This document shows positions 1 through 8,490 of a DNA stretch of 62,592 bases, one piece after another. The notes beneath the pieces were generated by a model, which was not told where the DNA came from, did not search any database, and was given only the letters and a program-made list of their open reading frames with translations. This stretch comes from an uncultured Pelagibacteraceae bacterium. Its GTDB lineage: Bacteria; Pseudomonadota; Alphaproteobacteria; Pelagibacterales; AG-422-B15. The translations under genes and the position numbers were made by a program. Each line of letters starts with the position of its first letter. Positions within the stretch are counted from its first letter, which is position 1. The stretch is from assembly GCA_902523535.1 (NCBI GenBank), contig CABYZQ010000006.1, forward strand, positions 1 to 62,592, given 5' to 3'.

Positions 1-441
1 ATCAATCTCTTGATTCATTGCCTCTTTATTAAGCAAACTCGGGTCAACATCAAAATCAACTCTACTTTTTTGTGCTCCAACTGAAGCACCTGTAATTAAA
101 GCATCAATCAAACTACACAGAATATGACATGAGGTATGCATTCTCATATGACTTTGTCTCAATTCCCAATCAATTTTAATCTCACATTCTTTACCAACAA
201 TGCTCTGATCAATATCACCGTCGACTAAATGAATAATTTCATTTGGAGAATTACCTTTCTGGGTGTCAGTAACTTTATAAATTTGATCTCCTAGGATGAT
301 CTCTCCTTGATCACCCGGCTGTCCGCCTGACTCAGCGTAAAAAATTGTTCGATTTAATTGAATAGAGTTTTGATCGACGTTTGTAACAATTGCTTCAGAC
401 TGAGTGAGGTAAGCGTCATTGTTAAAAAGTAATTCAGTCAT
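1..441 (-). CDS. AlaX-type alanyl-tRNA editing protein (3' end outside window)
   Basis: This is a free-standing homologue of the AlaRS editing domain, expected to hydrolyse mischarged aminoacyl-tRNA(Ala) (Ser or Gly) in the cytoplasm. Translating the minus strand from the ATG at 441 gives 147 codons with no stop before the window edge, so the C-terminus is missing. The family hallmarks are visible: SGGQPGD at residues 38-44 and the zinc-binding HTSCH motif (HxxxH, His102 and His106). The later Cys/His zinc ligands would lie beyond the edge. Its ATG lies 2 nt beyond the stop of the upstream glutamine-synthetase-like gene, so the two are probably cotranscribed. Family assignment is firm. A role in amine metabolism would only be inferred from position. 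Confidence 0.88.
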   Translation of the reverse strand, partial: MTELLFNNDAYLTQSEAIVTNVDQNSIQLNRTIFYAESGGQPGDQGEIILGDQIYKVTDTQKGNSPNEIIHLVDGDIDQSIVGKECEIKIDWELRQSHMRMHTSCHILCSLIDALITGASVGAQKSRVDFDVDPSLLNKEAMNQEID

Positions 442-443
442 GA

Positions 444-1814
444 TTATAAATATAGATCATATTCCTCTCGAGGAACAAAACTTGACTCGACATGATCAAT
501 TTCACCTTGTTTTGCAGCAGTGTAAAGATCAAGATATTCTTTCCCAAGATATTTTTTTAATAGTTTGGAAGATTGGAAACGCGCTAACGCTTGGTCCATA
601 TTTTTTGGCATATCAATATCAGCTTCTTTATCCGCTCCTTCATTGTTATCAAAATCAACTTGGTTCGATGGGGTCAATTCATTAGTAAGGCCATTATGCA
701 ACCCTGCTAATAAGCATGCTAGGACTAGATAAGGATTAGCATCTGATGAAGCTACGCGATGTTCAATTCTTTTTGCGTCATTTGATCCAGCTGGTATTCT
801 TAATGAAACATCTCTTCGATTCCAGGACCAACTTGTATTAACAGGAACGAAATTTCTTGTTTCTATTCTTCTGTAACCATTTCGATTTGGAATAAAGATT
901 GGAAAGCTATCATAAAACATTGATTGAAAACCAGCTATAGCACTTTTTAATTTTTTATTTCCGTAACGATTGGAAGTAGCAAATATATTTTTTTCATTTT
1001 CATCATAAACGGAGAGATGAAGATGCATTCCATTACCAGTTTGATCTAGAAAGGGTTTTGCCATAAATGTTGCTTCATAGCCATGTCGTTCACTTGTCTC
1101 TTTAATAATACGTCTTAATAAAGCAGCATCATCTGCGGCTTTTAGAAGATCTCCAGTGTGCTTTAGATTAATTTCATACTGTCCCGCAGCAAATTCACTT
1201 GAAGCAGTAGTCGCTGGTATATTTTGCATTTCGCAATTCTTGTTAATATCATCAAATAACTTACCGAAGAGATCAAGGTCTGGTATGCCATAAACATGTG
1301 TTTTATTAGCACCTTCAGCAGGTATTGGTTTCCCAAACTCATCCCTATTTTTGTCTAAAAGATAAAATTCTAATTCAAAAGCAACCACAGGCTTCAATCC
1401 AGTGTTCTTAAAATTCTTCATAACTTTTTTTAGAATATTTCTAGGGTCAACCTCAGATGGGTCTTGTATCACTCCCCAATTTTCTTGCTCTTTTCTCATT
1501 GTGATTAATACCTGTAAGAAGCGTTCATCCCACGGGACTGGCTTAATACTTCCTTTAACAGGAACCAGAACACCATCAGGATCACCATCTGTCCAACCTA
1601 GATTCAGGGTGTTTGTTACTCCTCCTAGAACATCTAGATAAAATGCGGAGAATGGGAGAAGAACGCCATCTGAAAAAATTTTATTTGCTTCAAGGACGGG
1701 GAAACGTTTTCCTCTTACATAACCACATAAATCTGTGAAGATTGCATCGACATATTGAATATTATTGTGCTGACTTAATATTTCATCAAATTCAGCTTGT
1801 GTAGCAACTTCCAT
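444..1814 (-). CDS. Glutamine synthetase family protein, PuuA-like gamma-glutamylamine synthetase
   Basis: This 456-residue protein is a class I glutamine synthetase fold enzyme. The ATP/metal-site residues are present: ELEF at 147-150, Glu207 and Glu214 (EFAAGQYEIN), the NGMHLHLS box at 261-268, the NRNGYRR-ETRNF box at 310-322 and RIEHR at 349-353. The C-terminus lacks a recognisable adenylylation tyrosine, as is usual for the PuuA/GlnA-like branch that ligates glutamate to polyamines or other amines rather than ammonia. A Pot-type amine transporter, a DAO-family oxidase, a SpuC-like aminotransferase and a PuuD-like hydrolase elsewhere in the window support a gamma-glutamylation route. It lies 14 nt downstream of the Rieske-less oxygenase gene and 2 nt before alaX. 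The exact amine cannot be read from the sequence. Confidence 0.85.
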   Translation of the reverse strand: MEVATQAEFDEILSQHNNIQYVDAIFTDLCGYVRGKRFPVLEANKIFSDGVLLPFSAFYLDVLGGVTNTLNLGWTDGDPDGVLVPVKGSIKPVPWDERFLQVLITMRKEQENWGVIQDPSEVDPRNILKKVMKNFKNTGLKPVVAFELEFYLLDKNRDEFGKPIPAEGANKTHVYGIPDLDLFGKLFDDINKNCEMQNIPATTASSEFAAGQYEINLKHTGDLLKAADDAALLRRIIKETSERHGYEATFMAKPFLDQTGNGMHLHLSVYDENEKNIFATSNRYGNKKLKSAIAGFQSMFYDSFPIFIPNRNGYRRIETRNFVPVNTSWSWNRRDVSLRIPAGSNDAKRIEHRVASSDANPYLVLACLLAGLHNGLTNELTPSNQVDFDNNEGADKEADIDMPKNMDQALARFQSSKLLKKYLGKEYLDLYTAAKQGEIDHVESSFVPREEYDLYL

Positions 1815-1828
1815 TTTATATCTCTGAC

Positions 1829-2923
1829 TTAAGTCAGTCCATTAACGTGATTTTGTAAATGACTTAGATAGAACTTTTGATATTGAACCAAGCTTGTCTC
1901 TAGTTCGCCATACTTTCCAGGCTGATAAGCTCGACTTTCAATGCCCTTTTGATTCATTTCACACAATTGGGAGTCTTCTGTTGATGTTTGGTCCCAAAGA
2001 AAAATCATTTTATCAATGTCAACTTCAGCATCTTTGTGAGTAACCCAATATTGAGTAACGATTGTTTTATTTTGACTAACAGGAGTAAATAAAAAAAGAA
2101 TTACAAATTCATTATTGGCAACAAAGCTATTGAATGGGCTAAAACCAATAGCGGTATAACCATGATCTGGTCCTATGGTTTTAAAGTCTCCCATTAGTGA
2201 AGAACATGAATAGCTACCATCCATTGTCTCAGACATAATACCTTCAGGTAAAGGAGTGCGCTCTGCAATTCTAAAATATTTATTGGTATCTTCACTGTAC
2301 TCGCCAACAAACAAGCCTTTATTTTGACTTTCAAATCTCCAATCTTTTATACGTTGATTGAATTCAGGAGATTCAATTCCTGAGCCAACCCCAGCTCCAT
2401 AAGAATTACAATACGCCTCCCCATGAACACTTAAATAATCTTTGTGAGTAAACTCACCTCCCCAACAATGCGCGCATTCTTTGAAGTTGTGAATGGTTGC
2501 AAGATGAGAAGCATTAAATATAAAGTCTTTTTGAAATGCGATCTTACCGTCATTAAGACCATGAATTTTAATATATGGTTCTAGTGGTTTTATGAATTCT
2601 TCAAATGAATATGGCACTTCAGAAAAGTTGACAAAAATTAAACTTTCATAAACTTTTAAATGGCATTTGAAATCAGGTACAGATGATGAGATAGTTAAAT
2701 TATTATCTTTAGACTTTTTTATTTCAACAAACCCGCCATTAATTTGATAAATGAATATATTGTTTTCATTAAAATAAGATAGATGAGTAAGAAATACCCA
2801 CTGTTTCTTGAAAACAGCCTCATAACTTAGATCAAACAATGCTTTGTTGGTGAAAAAAAGCTGATCCATTCCTGTGTTAGGGTCTTGGTTTTTAATAATG
2901 TCTCTAATGATTTGATCAATCAT
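1829..2923 (-). CDS. Rieske oxygenase alpha-subunit homologue lacking the Rieske [2Fe-2S] domain
   Basis: This 364-residue protein resembles the C-terminal catalytic half of ring-hydroxylating/amine-demethylating oxygenases and aligns by eye with the intact oxygenase at 9864-11102. Where that protein has its CxH...CxxH cluster (residues 82-105), this one goes directly from a strand around residues 63-75 to VYESLIFVNF at 91-100. About 50 residues carrying the cluster are absent. The mononuclear-iron motif is altered: HNFKECAH keeps Glu149 and His152, but the position of the second histidine is Glu157, with a His three residues later. The EDSQLCEMNQKG segment near the C-terminus keeps the likely Asp ligand. 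The frame is intact, so it is probably expressed. It could be a partner subunit, or an oxygenase fed by another protein's Rieske centre as described for NdmC. Confidence 0.75.
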   Translation of the reverse strand: MIDQIIRDIIKNQDPNTGMDQLFFTNKALFDLSYEAVFKKQWVFLTHLSYFNENNIFIYQINGGFVEIKKSKDNNLTISSSVPDFKCHLKVYESLIFVNFSEVPYSFEEFIKPLEPYIKIHGLNDGKIAFQKDFIFNASHLATIHNFKECAHCWGGEFTHKDYLSVHGEAYCNSYGAGVGSGIESPEFNQRIKDWRFESQNKGLFVGEYSEDTNKYFRIAERTPLPEGIMSETMDGSYSCSSLMGDFKTIGPDHGYTAIGFSPFNSFVANNEFVILFLFTPVSQNKTIVTQYWVTHKDAEVDIDKMIFLWDQTSTEDSQLCEMNQKGIESRAYQPGKYGELETSLVQYQKFYLSHLQNHVNGLT

Positions 2924-2975
2924 GGTGTGAATTCAATATATTTTATTAATTAATAAATTAAAATAAAATAATCTT

Positions 2976-4472
2976 ATGAGTAGTTTAGACCTCGATATTT
3001 GTTATTTATCAGCTTCTGAAGCCCTAGAAAAATTTAAAAATAAATCTTTGTCTCCAGTTGAGCTATTAAATGAGACAATAAAAAGAATTGAAAATGTAAA
3101 CCCAAAAATTAATGCTTTTAATTTTTTTCGCTTCGAAGAAGCATTGAAAGAAGCAAAACATTCAGAATTAAAATATACAGAAGATAAATCTACTTTGCCT
3201 TTGGAAGGTTTACCTTTAGCAATTAAAGATGAAGTTAATATAAAGGGACAACCTAATAAGAATGGAAGCTTAATCTATAAAGACGTAATAGCAGAAAGAA
3301 CTGACGTAGATGTAGAGTCCCTTGTAAGCTCTGGTGCAATAATTCATGCGCGCACAACTAACCCAGAGTTTTCACTGACATCATTCTGCCATTCCAAAGT
3401 AAATGGCGTCACAAGAAATCCCTGGAACTTAGATATGACACCGGGAGGTTCAAGTGGGGGGAGTGCTGCCGCACTAGCGTCGGGTTGTGCATCACTTGCT
3501 ACTGGCAGTGATATAGGTGGATCAATTCGTATCCCTGCTGGAGCCTGCGGAGTCGTTGGTTACAAACCGCCCTATGGAAGAAATCCAATGGGTTACCCTT
3601 TTAATCATGATCCGTATTGTGTTGTAGGTCCCCTTGCTAGAACTGTTAGTGATTGTGCTCTTATGCAAAATATTATGAGTGGTCCAAATAAAAATGATAT
3701 TGCTTCACTCAGACCTAAAAAAATTATTCCTAATAAGTTTGAGAGTATTAAGGACTGGAAAATTGCTTATTCACTTGATCTTGGATTTTTTGAAGTGGAT
3801 GAAGAAGTTGAAAAAAATACATTGGAGGCTTTAAAAAAATTTGAGGCTCTTGGTGCAACAATTACAGAAGTAAAATTAAATTGGAATCGAGATGAAGTAA
3901 ATTCAGTTTGCTTTAGTCATTACGCCAATTCATTTTATGGCCTCATTGCAAAATTTTCAAACGATGAAAAAAAACTATTAACTGATTATGCAAAAATGTT
4001 TGCTGAAGTCCCTGAACTACATTTAAAAGCGATACAGAATAATGAGAAGCACTATCACGATAAAATAGGGGCTTATGTTGGATATGATACTATTGAAAGT
4101 GCAGAAATCACGGGCTGTATGTATTCAGAAATTGGGCCAATATTAGACAGTTATGACTTGTTTATATGTCCTACAAACTCTTTACCTTCAATTAAAGCTG
4201 ATATTGATATTGTTAATGAGAATATCTTTATTAATAATAAAGAGCAGAAGTGTGCTGACTTTTCTTGGGTTATGTCACATCCATTTAATATGTTGGGTAA
4301 ATTACCAGTTCTATCTGTCCCCTCAGGATTGAGCTCTGACAACATTCCAACAGGAATCCAAATTATTGCTCGATCGTACTGTGATGAATTAGTGTTCCAA
4401 GGCGGGTATAACTACGAAATGTTAGATCCATGGCTAAATTCGAACAAAAATCGCCCTTTGATTGACCTTTAA
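2976..4472 (+). CDS. Amidase signature family hydrolase
   Basis: This 498-residue protein has the full Ser-cisSer-Lys triad of the amidase signature family: Lys84 in LAIKDEVNIKG, Ser159 in TPGGSSGGS and the nucleophile Ser183 in GSDIGGSIRIPAG. The spacing (75 and 24 residues) matches FAAH. Such enzymes hydrolyse C-N amide bonds. No signal peptide is visible, so it is likely cytoplasmic. It is transcribed divergently from the Rieske-less oxygenase and PuuA-like genes across a 52-bp gap and is followed by potD. It could hydrolyse an amide produced or imported by the amine pathway, but its substrate is unknown. It is less likely to be GatA, since no gatB or gatC is adjacent and the context is catabolic. 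Confidence 0.87.
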   Translation: MSSLDLDICYLSASEALEKFKNKSLSPVELLNETIKRIENVNPKINAFNFFRFEEALKEAKHSELKYTEDKSTLPLEGLPLAIKDEVNIKGQPNKNGSLIYKDVIAERTDVDVESLVSSGAIIHARTTNPEFSLTSFCHSKVNGVTRNPWNLDMTPGGSSGGSAAALASGCASLATGSDIGGSIRIPAGACGVVGYKPPYGRNPMGYPFNHDPYCVVGPLARTVSDCALMQNIMSGPNKNDIASLRPKKIIPNKFESIKDWKIAYSLDLGFFEVDEEVEKNTLEALKKFEALGATITEVKLNWNRDEVNSVCFSHYANSFYGLIAKFSNDEKKLLTDYAKMFAEVPELHLKAIQNNEKHYHDKIGAYVGYDTIESAEITGCMYSEIGPILDSYDLFICPTNSLPSIKADIDIVNENIFINNKEQKCADFSWVMSHPFNMLGKLPVLSVPSGLSSDNIPTGIQIIARSYCDELVFQGGYNYEMLDPWLNSNKNRPLIDL

Positions 4473-4476
4473 TATA

Positions 4477-4504
4477 TTGACCAACGACCCTATAGGTGTA
4501 CAAT
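4477..4504 (+). promoter_or_regulatory. Predicted sigma70-type promoter of potD
   Basis: A -35 TTGACC (4477-4482) and a -10 TACAAT (4499-4504) are separated by 16 bp, immediately after the amidase stop codon. Initiation near 4511 would give a leader of about 28 nt holding the ribosome site AGGAAG before the potD ATG. This gives the binding protein its own promoter, separate from potABC. Predicted from sequence only. Confidence 0.5.
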
Positions 4505-4538
4505 TTTTCGTATAAATAAAAAAAAAGGAAGATTAATT

Positions 4539-5627
4539 ATGCCAAAATACAAAGAAATAAAAAATTCTTTTGTAAAAGCTATGATTGTATCGCTATCGTT
4601 CGTTTTTATCGCTGGCGTAGCGTCAACAACTAAAGCTTTTGCAGATGAGCCAGGATCTGTATTCCTGTGGGGAGGCTATGATGATGATGGTCTATTTGGA
4701 ACATACGCTGAAGAGCATGGTTCCCCTCAATACTCTATATTTGGTGATGCTGAAGAAGGATTACAAAAGCTGAAAGCAGGCTTTGAGGTTGACTTAGCAT
4801 GGCCTTGCCAAGGTGAAATAAAAAGATGGGTAAGAGCAGGCGTATTAGAACCACTTGATCCATCAAGAATTGAAAACTGGAATGACATGTTCCCTGAAGT
4901 TAGAGACCTGCCAAGCGGCATGGTTGATGGTAAGCATTATTTTGCACCAGTCGACTGGGGAGACACTACTTTGTTTTACATGGCAGACAGAATCGATTGG
5001 ATGGATGCCTCTAACGAAAGCTTTGCTTTAATGGAAGATCCTAGAGTAAACGGTAAAGTTGGTATCTTAGACTCTGCTGCAGACTCATTGTTTTTAATGA
5101 TGCACCATCTTGGAATTGACATCAGAGAACAAGATCAATTAACAAAAGCTGCTATTGACCAAGGAATCGATAAGTTTCGTGAAATGAGAGATAATGGTCA
5201 AATACGTGCATTCTTTACAGACACTTCTTCAATGATCGAAGCGTTAGGTAATGAGGAAATAGACGTAGCACTTGGATGGAACGAAATAGCATGGAGTGCA
5301 GGAGCAAAAATGATGCAGCCTGCTAATGGCACAATGACTTGGGCTTGCGGTCTTGCAATTGTTAAAGGTGCAGACCTTGATAAAGCATACGCAATGATTA
5401 ATGGTGCAACTAGTGCAGAAACATCTGCTTACTTATTAAGTGAGTGGGGTTATGGACACAGCAATAAAGCTGGCTTTAGCACACTTACAGCTGACGAATT
5501 GGCTGAGCGTGGCGTTGCATCAAATCCTATAGAGCATTTAAATAATGGAATGTTCTCTGTGATGCCAACTGACGAAGTTACTGACTACATGGAAGCTCAG
5601 TGGGCTGAAATGGTAGCTGGCGGTTAA
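4539..5627 (+). CDS. potD: Periplasmic amine/polyamine-binding protein (PotD/PotF family)
   Basis: This 362-residue extracellular solute-binding protein has a classical signal peptide: basic N-terminus, hydrophobic core at about 14-30, and likely cleavage after AFA at residue 35. The mature protein is rich in Trp and Asp, as in cation-pi/acidic pockets that bind polyamines or quaternary amines. Segments such as DLAWPCQGEIKRWV and ALGWNEIAWSAG place it with PotD/PotF-like proteins. A strong AGGAAG ribosome site precedes the ATG. It would deliver substrate to the PotABC importer encoded convergently just downstream. The substrate may be putrescine, spermidine or a betaine; the sequence does not decide. 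Its separation from potABC with its own promoter is unusual. Confidence 0.82.
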   Translation: MPKYKEIKNSFVKAMIVSLSFVFIAGVASTTKAFADEPGSVFLWGGYDDDGLFGTYAEEHGSPQYSIFGDAEEGLQKLKAGFEVDLAWPCQGEIKRWVRAGVLEPLDPSRIENWNDMFPEVRDLPSGMVDGKHYFAPVDWGDTTLFYMADRIDWMDASNESFALMEDPRVNGKVGILDSAADSLFLMMHHLGIDIREQDQLTKAAIDQGIDKFREMRDNGQIRAFFTDTSSMIEALGNEEIDVALGWNEIAWSAGAKMMQPANGTMTWACGLAIVKGADLDKAYAMINGATSAETSAYLLSEWGYGHSNKAGFSTLTADELAERGVASNPIEHLNNGMFSVMPTDEVTDYMEAQWAEMVAGG

Positions 5628-5651
5628 TTCACTGCTAATTGACTAATTTAA

Positions 5652-5683
5652 AATAGCCTGTTCTCTCTTGAGGACAGGCTATT
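5652..5683. terminator. Bidirectional intrinsic terminator between potD and potA
   Basis: A perfect 10-bp inverted repeat, AATAGCCTGT (5652-5661) and ACAGGCTATT (5674-5683), is extended inside by CTC/GAG. It is followed on the plus strand by a T-run (5682-5687) and flanked on the minus-strand side by TTTTAAATT. It sits between the convergent potD and potA genes and can terminate both. The potA stop codon TAG lies inside the right arm. Confidence 0.8.
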
Positions 5684-6761
5684 TTTTATTGAGTAAGGAA
5701 ATATCGTTTAAATTTATGCTGATAAAGCATTTACCATCTTGAAAAGACTGATTATCAAAATATTGTGATGATACGGTTATAATTTTTTCTATTTCTTTAG
5801 TTTCTACGTAAAATTTTGTCATTTCACCTAGATATGATGTTTGCTTGATTTTACCTTCTAAGCAAATATCCCAGTCTGATTTTTCTTTATCAATCATCAT
5901 TGTCTCTGGACGAACACTGCAAATAACATCTGAGGCATTTTCACTTATATTGAGATTATTTTTTATTTTAAATGAACCAAGATCTTCAATGTTAACATTA
6001 ATATATTCTCCGTCTTTAGACTCCGTCTTAGCTTTTAAAAAATTAGTTTCGCCAATAAAGTCACTAACAAATATATTTTGAGGATTTTTATATAATTCGT
6101 TTGGAGACGACATCTGCTGAATTTTACCCTCACTCATCACCGCAACTCGATCTGACATACTAATAGCCTCTTGCTGGTCGTGCGTAACAAATACAAAAGT
6201 TATTCCAATCTCTTTTTGAAGAGTTCTTAGTTCGAGTTGCATTTCGTCACGTAACTTTTTATCTAGTGCCCCAAGTGGCTCATCCAGTAATAATACTTTG
6301 GGTTGTCTTACTAAAGCCCTTGCTAATGCCACTCTTTGTCTTTGACCTCCTGATAGTTGGCTGCTATAGCGTTCCTCATAACCTTCTAATTTTACCAACG
6401 ACAAAACATCCTTAACTCTTTTGATAATTTCATCATTTGTTAAGCCAAGTTTTCTCAAGCCAAACTGAACATTTTTTTCAACATTAATATGAGGAAAAAT
6501 TGCATAATTCTGAAAAACCATATTTGTCGGTCTTTTGTCAGGAGGCAATGCAGTAATATCACTGCCATCAAGTAATAGATTACCACTAGTTGGATACTCA
6601 AAGCCGGCTAATAATCTTAATAATGTTGTTTTGCCACAACCTGAAGGACCTAGAAGAGAGAAAAACTCTCCCTCTTTAATTTGAAAAGAGACATCATCTA
6701 CCGCTTTTACATTTCCAAAATGCTTAGAAATTCCATTTATTTGTATGAAAGAATCATTCAT
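5679..6761 (-). CDS. potA: Polyamine-type ABC importer ATPase PotA
   Basis: This 360-residue ABC ATPase has Walker A GPSGCGKTT (38-46), Q-loop FQNYAIFPH, signature LSGGQRQRVALA (136-147), Walker B VLLLDEP (156-162) and the H-loop FVTHDQQEA. A C-terminal TOBE-type beta domain of about 120 residues is typical of PotA/MalK-like importers. It energises uptake through PotBC. The start overlaps the potC end by 8 nt, and its stop codon lies within the shared terminator, so it is the last gene of the amine operon. Length matches PotA. Substrate specificity is set by PotD. Confidence 0.9.
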   Translation of the reverse strand: MNDSFIQINGISKHFGNVKAVDDVSFQIKEGEFFSLLGPSGCGKTTLLRLLAGFEYPTSGNLLLDGSDITALPPDKRPTNMVFQNYAIFPHINVEKNVQFGLRKLGLTNDEIIKRVKDVLSLVKLEGYEERYSSQLSGGQRQRVALARALVRQPKVLLLDEPLGALDKKLRDEMQLELRTLQKEIGITFVFVTHDQQEAISMSDRVAVMSEGKIQQMSSPNELYKNPQNIFVSDFIGETNFLKAKTESKDGEYINVNIEDLGSFKIKNNLNISENASDVICSVRPETMMIDKEKSDWDICLEGKIKQTSYLGEMTKFYVETKEIEKIITVSSQYFDNQSFQDGKCFISINLNDISLLNKK

Positions 6762-7569
6762 GTATTTTTATTCCAAATTCAGCTTTCTCTTTTCCTTGAC
6801 CAAGGTTTCGCAACCAGAATGCTAACAAAACTATAAAAGTAGTAAACACAATTATAACTGCTCCTAAAGCCAATACATGAGGCAGTTTCTGAATAAATCT
6901 CATTTGAGCCCACATATACATAGGCAATGTTGCATCGCTTCCAGTTAAGAAGAATGCCAGAACAAATTCATCAAATGAAATTATAAAACTCAATAAAAGT
7001 GAAGCTATTATGCCTGGTAGATATAATGGAAGAGATACTCGGTAAAATGTCCCCCAGGCGTTTTCCCCAAGGTCTCTTGATGCTTCCTCTAGTGAGAAAT
7101 CAAAACCTTCTATGCGAGCAATTAAAATAAGCATTGCAAATGGAGTGCAAAAAAGAATATGTCCTAAAGTTACCGGTACAAGTCCTAATTTAAAACCAAG
7201 GCTCAACCAAATAACAAGTATTGCAACCGCTAAAATAATTTCAGGGATTAAAAAAGGAATCATAATAGCCCCATAAGAAATATTTTGCCCTCTGAATTTA
7301 TATCGTGCGAATGCTTTGGCTGCAAAAAGAGCAATTGTTGTGCTGACGACACTTGCAACTACACCTACTTTGATACTAGCCCAAAGAGCTTTATGTAAAT
7401 TTGTTTTGGCCCACATTTCTTCATAATGCTCTGTTGTAAATCCTGAGAGTGGAAATGACATATAATTTGCGTCATTAAAACTAAATATTGGCAAGAATAA
7501 AACAGGTATATATAAAAATGCAAAATACAATAATGTGTAGATTAACAGTGTATTGTTTTTTTGTTCCAC
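6754..7569 (-). CDS. potC: Polyamine-type ABC importer permease PotC
   Basis: This 271-residue inner-membrane permease has about six hydrophobic helices and the BPD_transp EAA loop, readable as EEASRDLGENAWGTFYRVSLP, that contacts PotA. Length and helix pattern fit PotC. Translation starts at a GTG (7567-7569) that directly follows the potB stop codon with no gap, so it probably depends on translational coupling. It overlaps potA by 8 nt. It forms the channel with PotB. Confidence 0.88.
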   Translation of the reverse strand: MEQKNNTLLIYTLLYFAFLYIPVLFLPIFSFNDANYMSFPLSGFTTEHYEEMWAKTNLHKALWASIKVGVVASVVSTTIALFAAKAFARYKFRGQNISYGAIMIPFLIPEIILAVAILVIWLSLGFKLGLVPVTLGHILFCTPFAMLILIARIEGFDFSLEEASRDLGENAWGTFYRVSLPLYLPGIIASLLLSFIISFDEFVLAFFLTGSDATLPMYMWAQMRFIQKLPHVLALGAVIIVFTTFIVLLAFWLRNLGQGKEKAEFGIKIHE

Positions 7570-8454
7570 TTATGAAATCCTTTGAGTAAGTTTTTTTGTT
7601 GTATATGAAACAATCATTGTCACTATTGCTACAGTAATAAGCATAATGGTTGCAGAGGCGGCCCCAAGGGGAAGATTGTTTACTTTTCCAAAATATGCTT
7701 GGATCATGTTTGATAGCATTCTTCCATCAGTTCCCCCAAGCAAAGCAGGGGTAACATAATCCCCAACAGTTGGAATAAAGATAATTAGTATGGCGCCAAT
7801 TATTCCAGGAAGAGATAATGGAAGTGTAATTTTCCAAAAAGTTTCTAATCTTGACAGCCCTAGATCTCTAGCGGCCTCAATTAGAGAAAAGTCTATTTTA
7901 TCCAATGATACATACAAAGGTAGTAAAGCGAATGCTGCCCATGCATGGGTAAGCGTTATGATAACTGCAGTCTCAGAATACATTAGAAAAGTGAGAGGTT
8001 CGCTAAGCAGTCCTGCATTAATTAAAGAAGAATTAATAACTCCCTTTGTTCCAAGTATAATTTTCCAAGAAAAAACCCTTAAAAGATAGGATGTCCAGAA
8101 AGGTAAAGTCAGTAAAACAAGCCATAACATTTTATTTTTCTTTACATAAAAAGCTATGTAATAACAGACAGGATAAGCAGTAAGAAGAGTTACGAAAGTT
8201 ACAATAAACGAAATCTTCACTGATTTTATAAGTAAAGAGACAAGCAAGTTCTTTTGAAAAAAGTCAATATACCTTTGAACAGTGAAAGAGTAGTCAATTT
8301 CAGTAAAGCTAACTTGAGTGAAAAAGCTAAAGCTCAACATTAGCCCCAAGGGTATTAGCATTGCTAGAGTAACTAGGATCAATGCAGGAGAAAGAAGTGA
8401 ATAAGCTTTTGCGGGATCACTCCTCGCATAAAATGACTTCCAGACTTGTAACAT
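7570..8454 (-). CDS. potB: Polyamine-type ABC importer permease PotB
   Basis: This 294-residue permease has a first transmembrane segment at about 22-45 and an EAA loop, EAARDLGLSRLETFWKITLP, near residues 195-214. Both are typical of PotB/PotH subunits. It lies 36 nt downstream of the DAO-family oxidase gene and is directly followed by potC. PotBCA therefore forms the end of the operon that begins at the aminotransferase (12505). That linkage implies the imported compound is the substrate of the oxygenase/oxidase enzymes upstream. Confidence 0.88.
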   Translation of the reverse strand: MLQVWKSFYARSDPAKAYSLLSPALILVTLAMLIPLGLMLSFSFFTQVSFTEIDYSFTVQRYIDFFQKNLLVSLLIKSVKISFIVTFVTLLTAYPVCYYIAFYVKKNKMLWLVLLTLPFWTSYLLRVFSWKIILGTKGVINSSLINAGLLSEPLTFLMYSETAVIITLTHAWAAFALLPLYVSLDKIDFSLIEAARDLGLSRLETFWKITLPLSLPGIIGAILIIFIPTVGDYVTPALLGGTDGRMLSNMIQAYFGKVNNLPLGAASATIMLITVAIVTMIVSYTTKKLTQRIS

Positions 8455-8490
8455 AAGAAAATTTTAATTTATATAAATAATAGATGCAAT

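Noticed and set aside
1402..1641. Plus-strand open frame inside the glutamine-synthetase-like gene
   Set aside because: It is an antisense shadow without family features or ribosome site; the minus-strand gene carries all the motifs.
444..1814. Housekeeping glutamine synthetase GlnA
   Set aside because: No adenylylation motif and no glnB neighbour. Motif pattern and context fit the PuuA-like branch.
2976..4472. GatA subunit of tRNA amidotransferase
   Set aside because: The triad is shared across the amidase family, but no gatB or gatC is near and the gene lies among catabolic genes.
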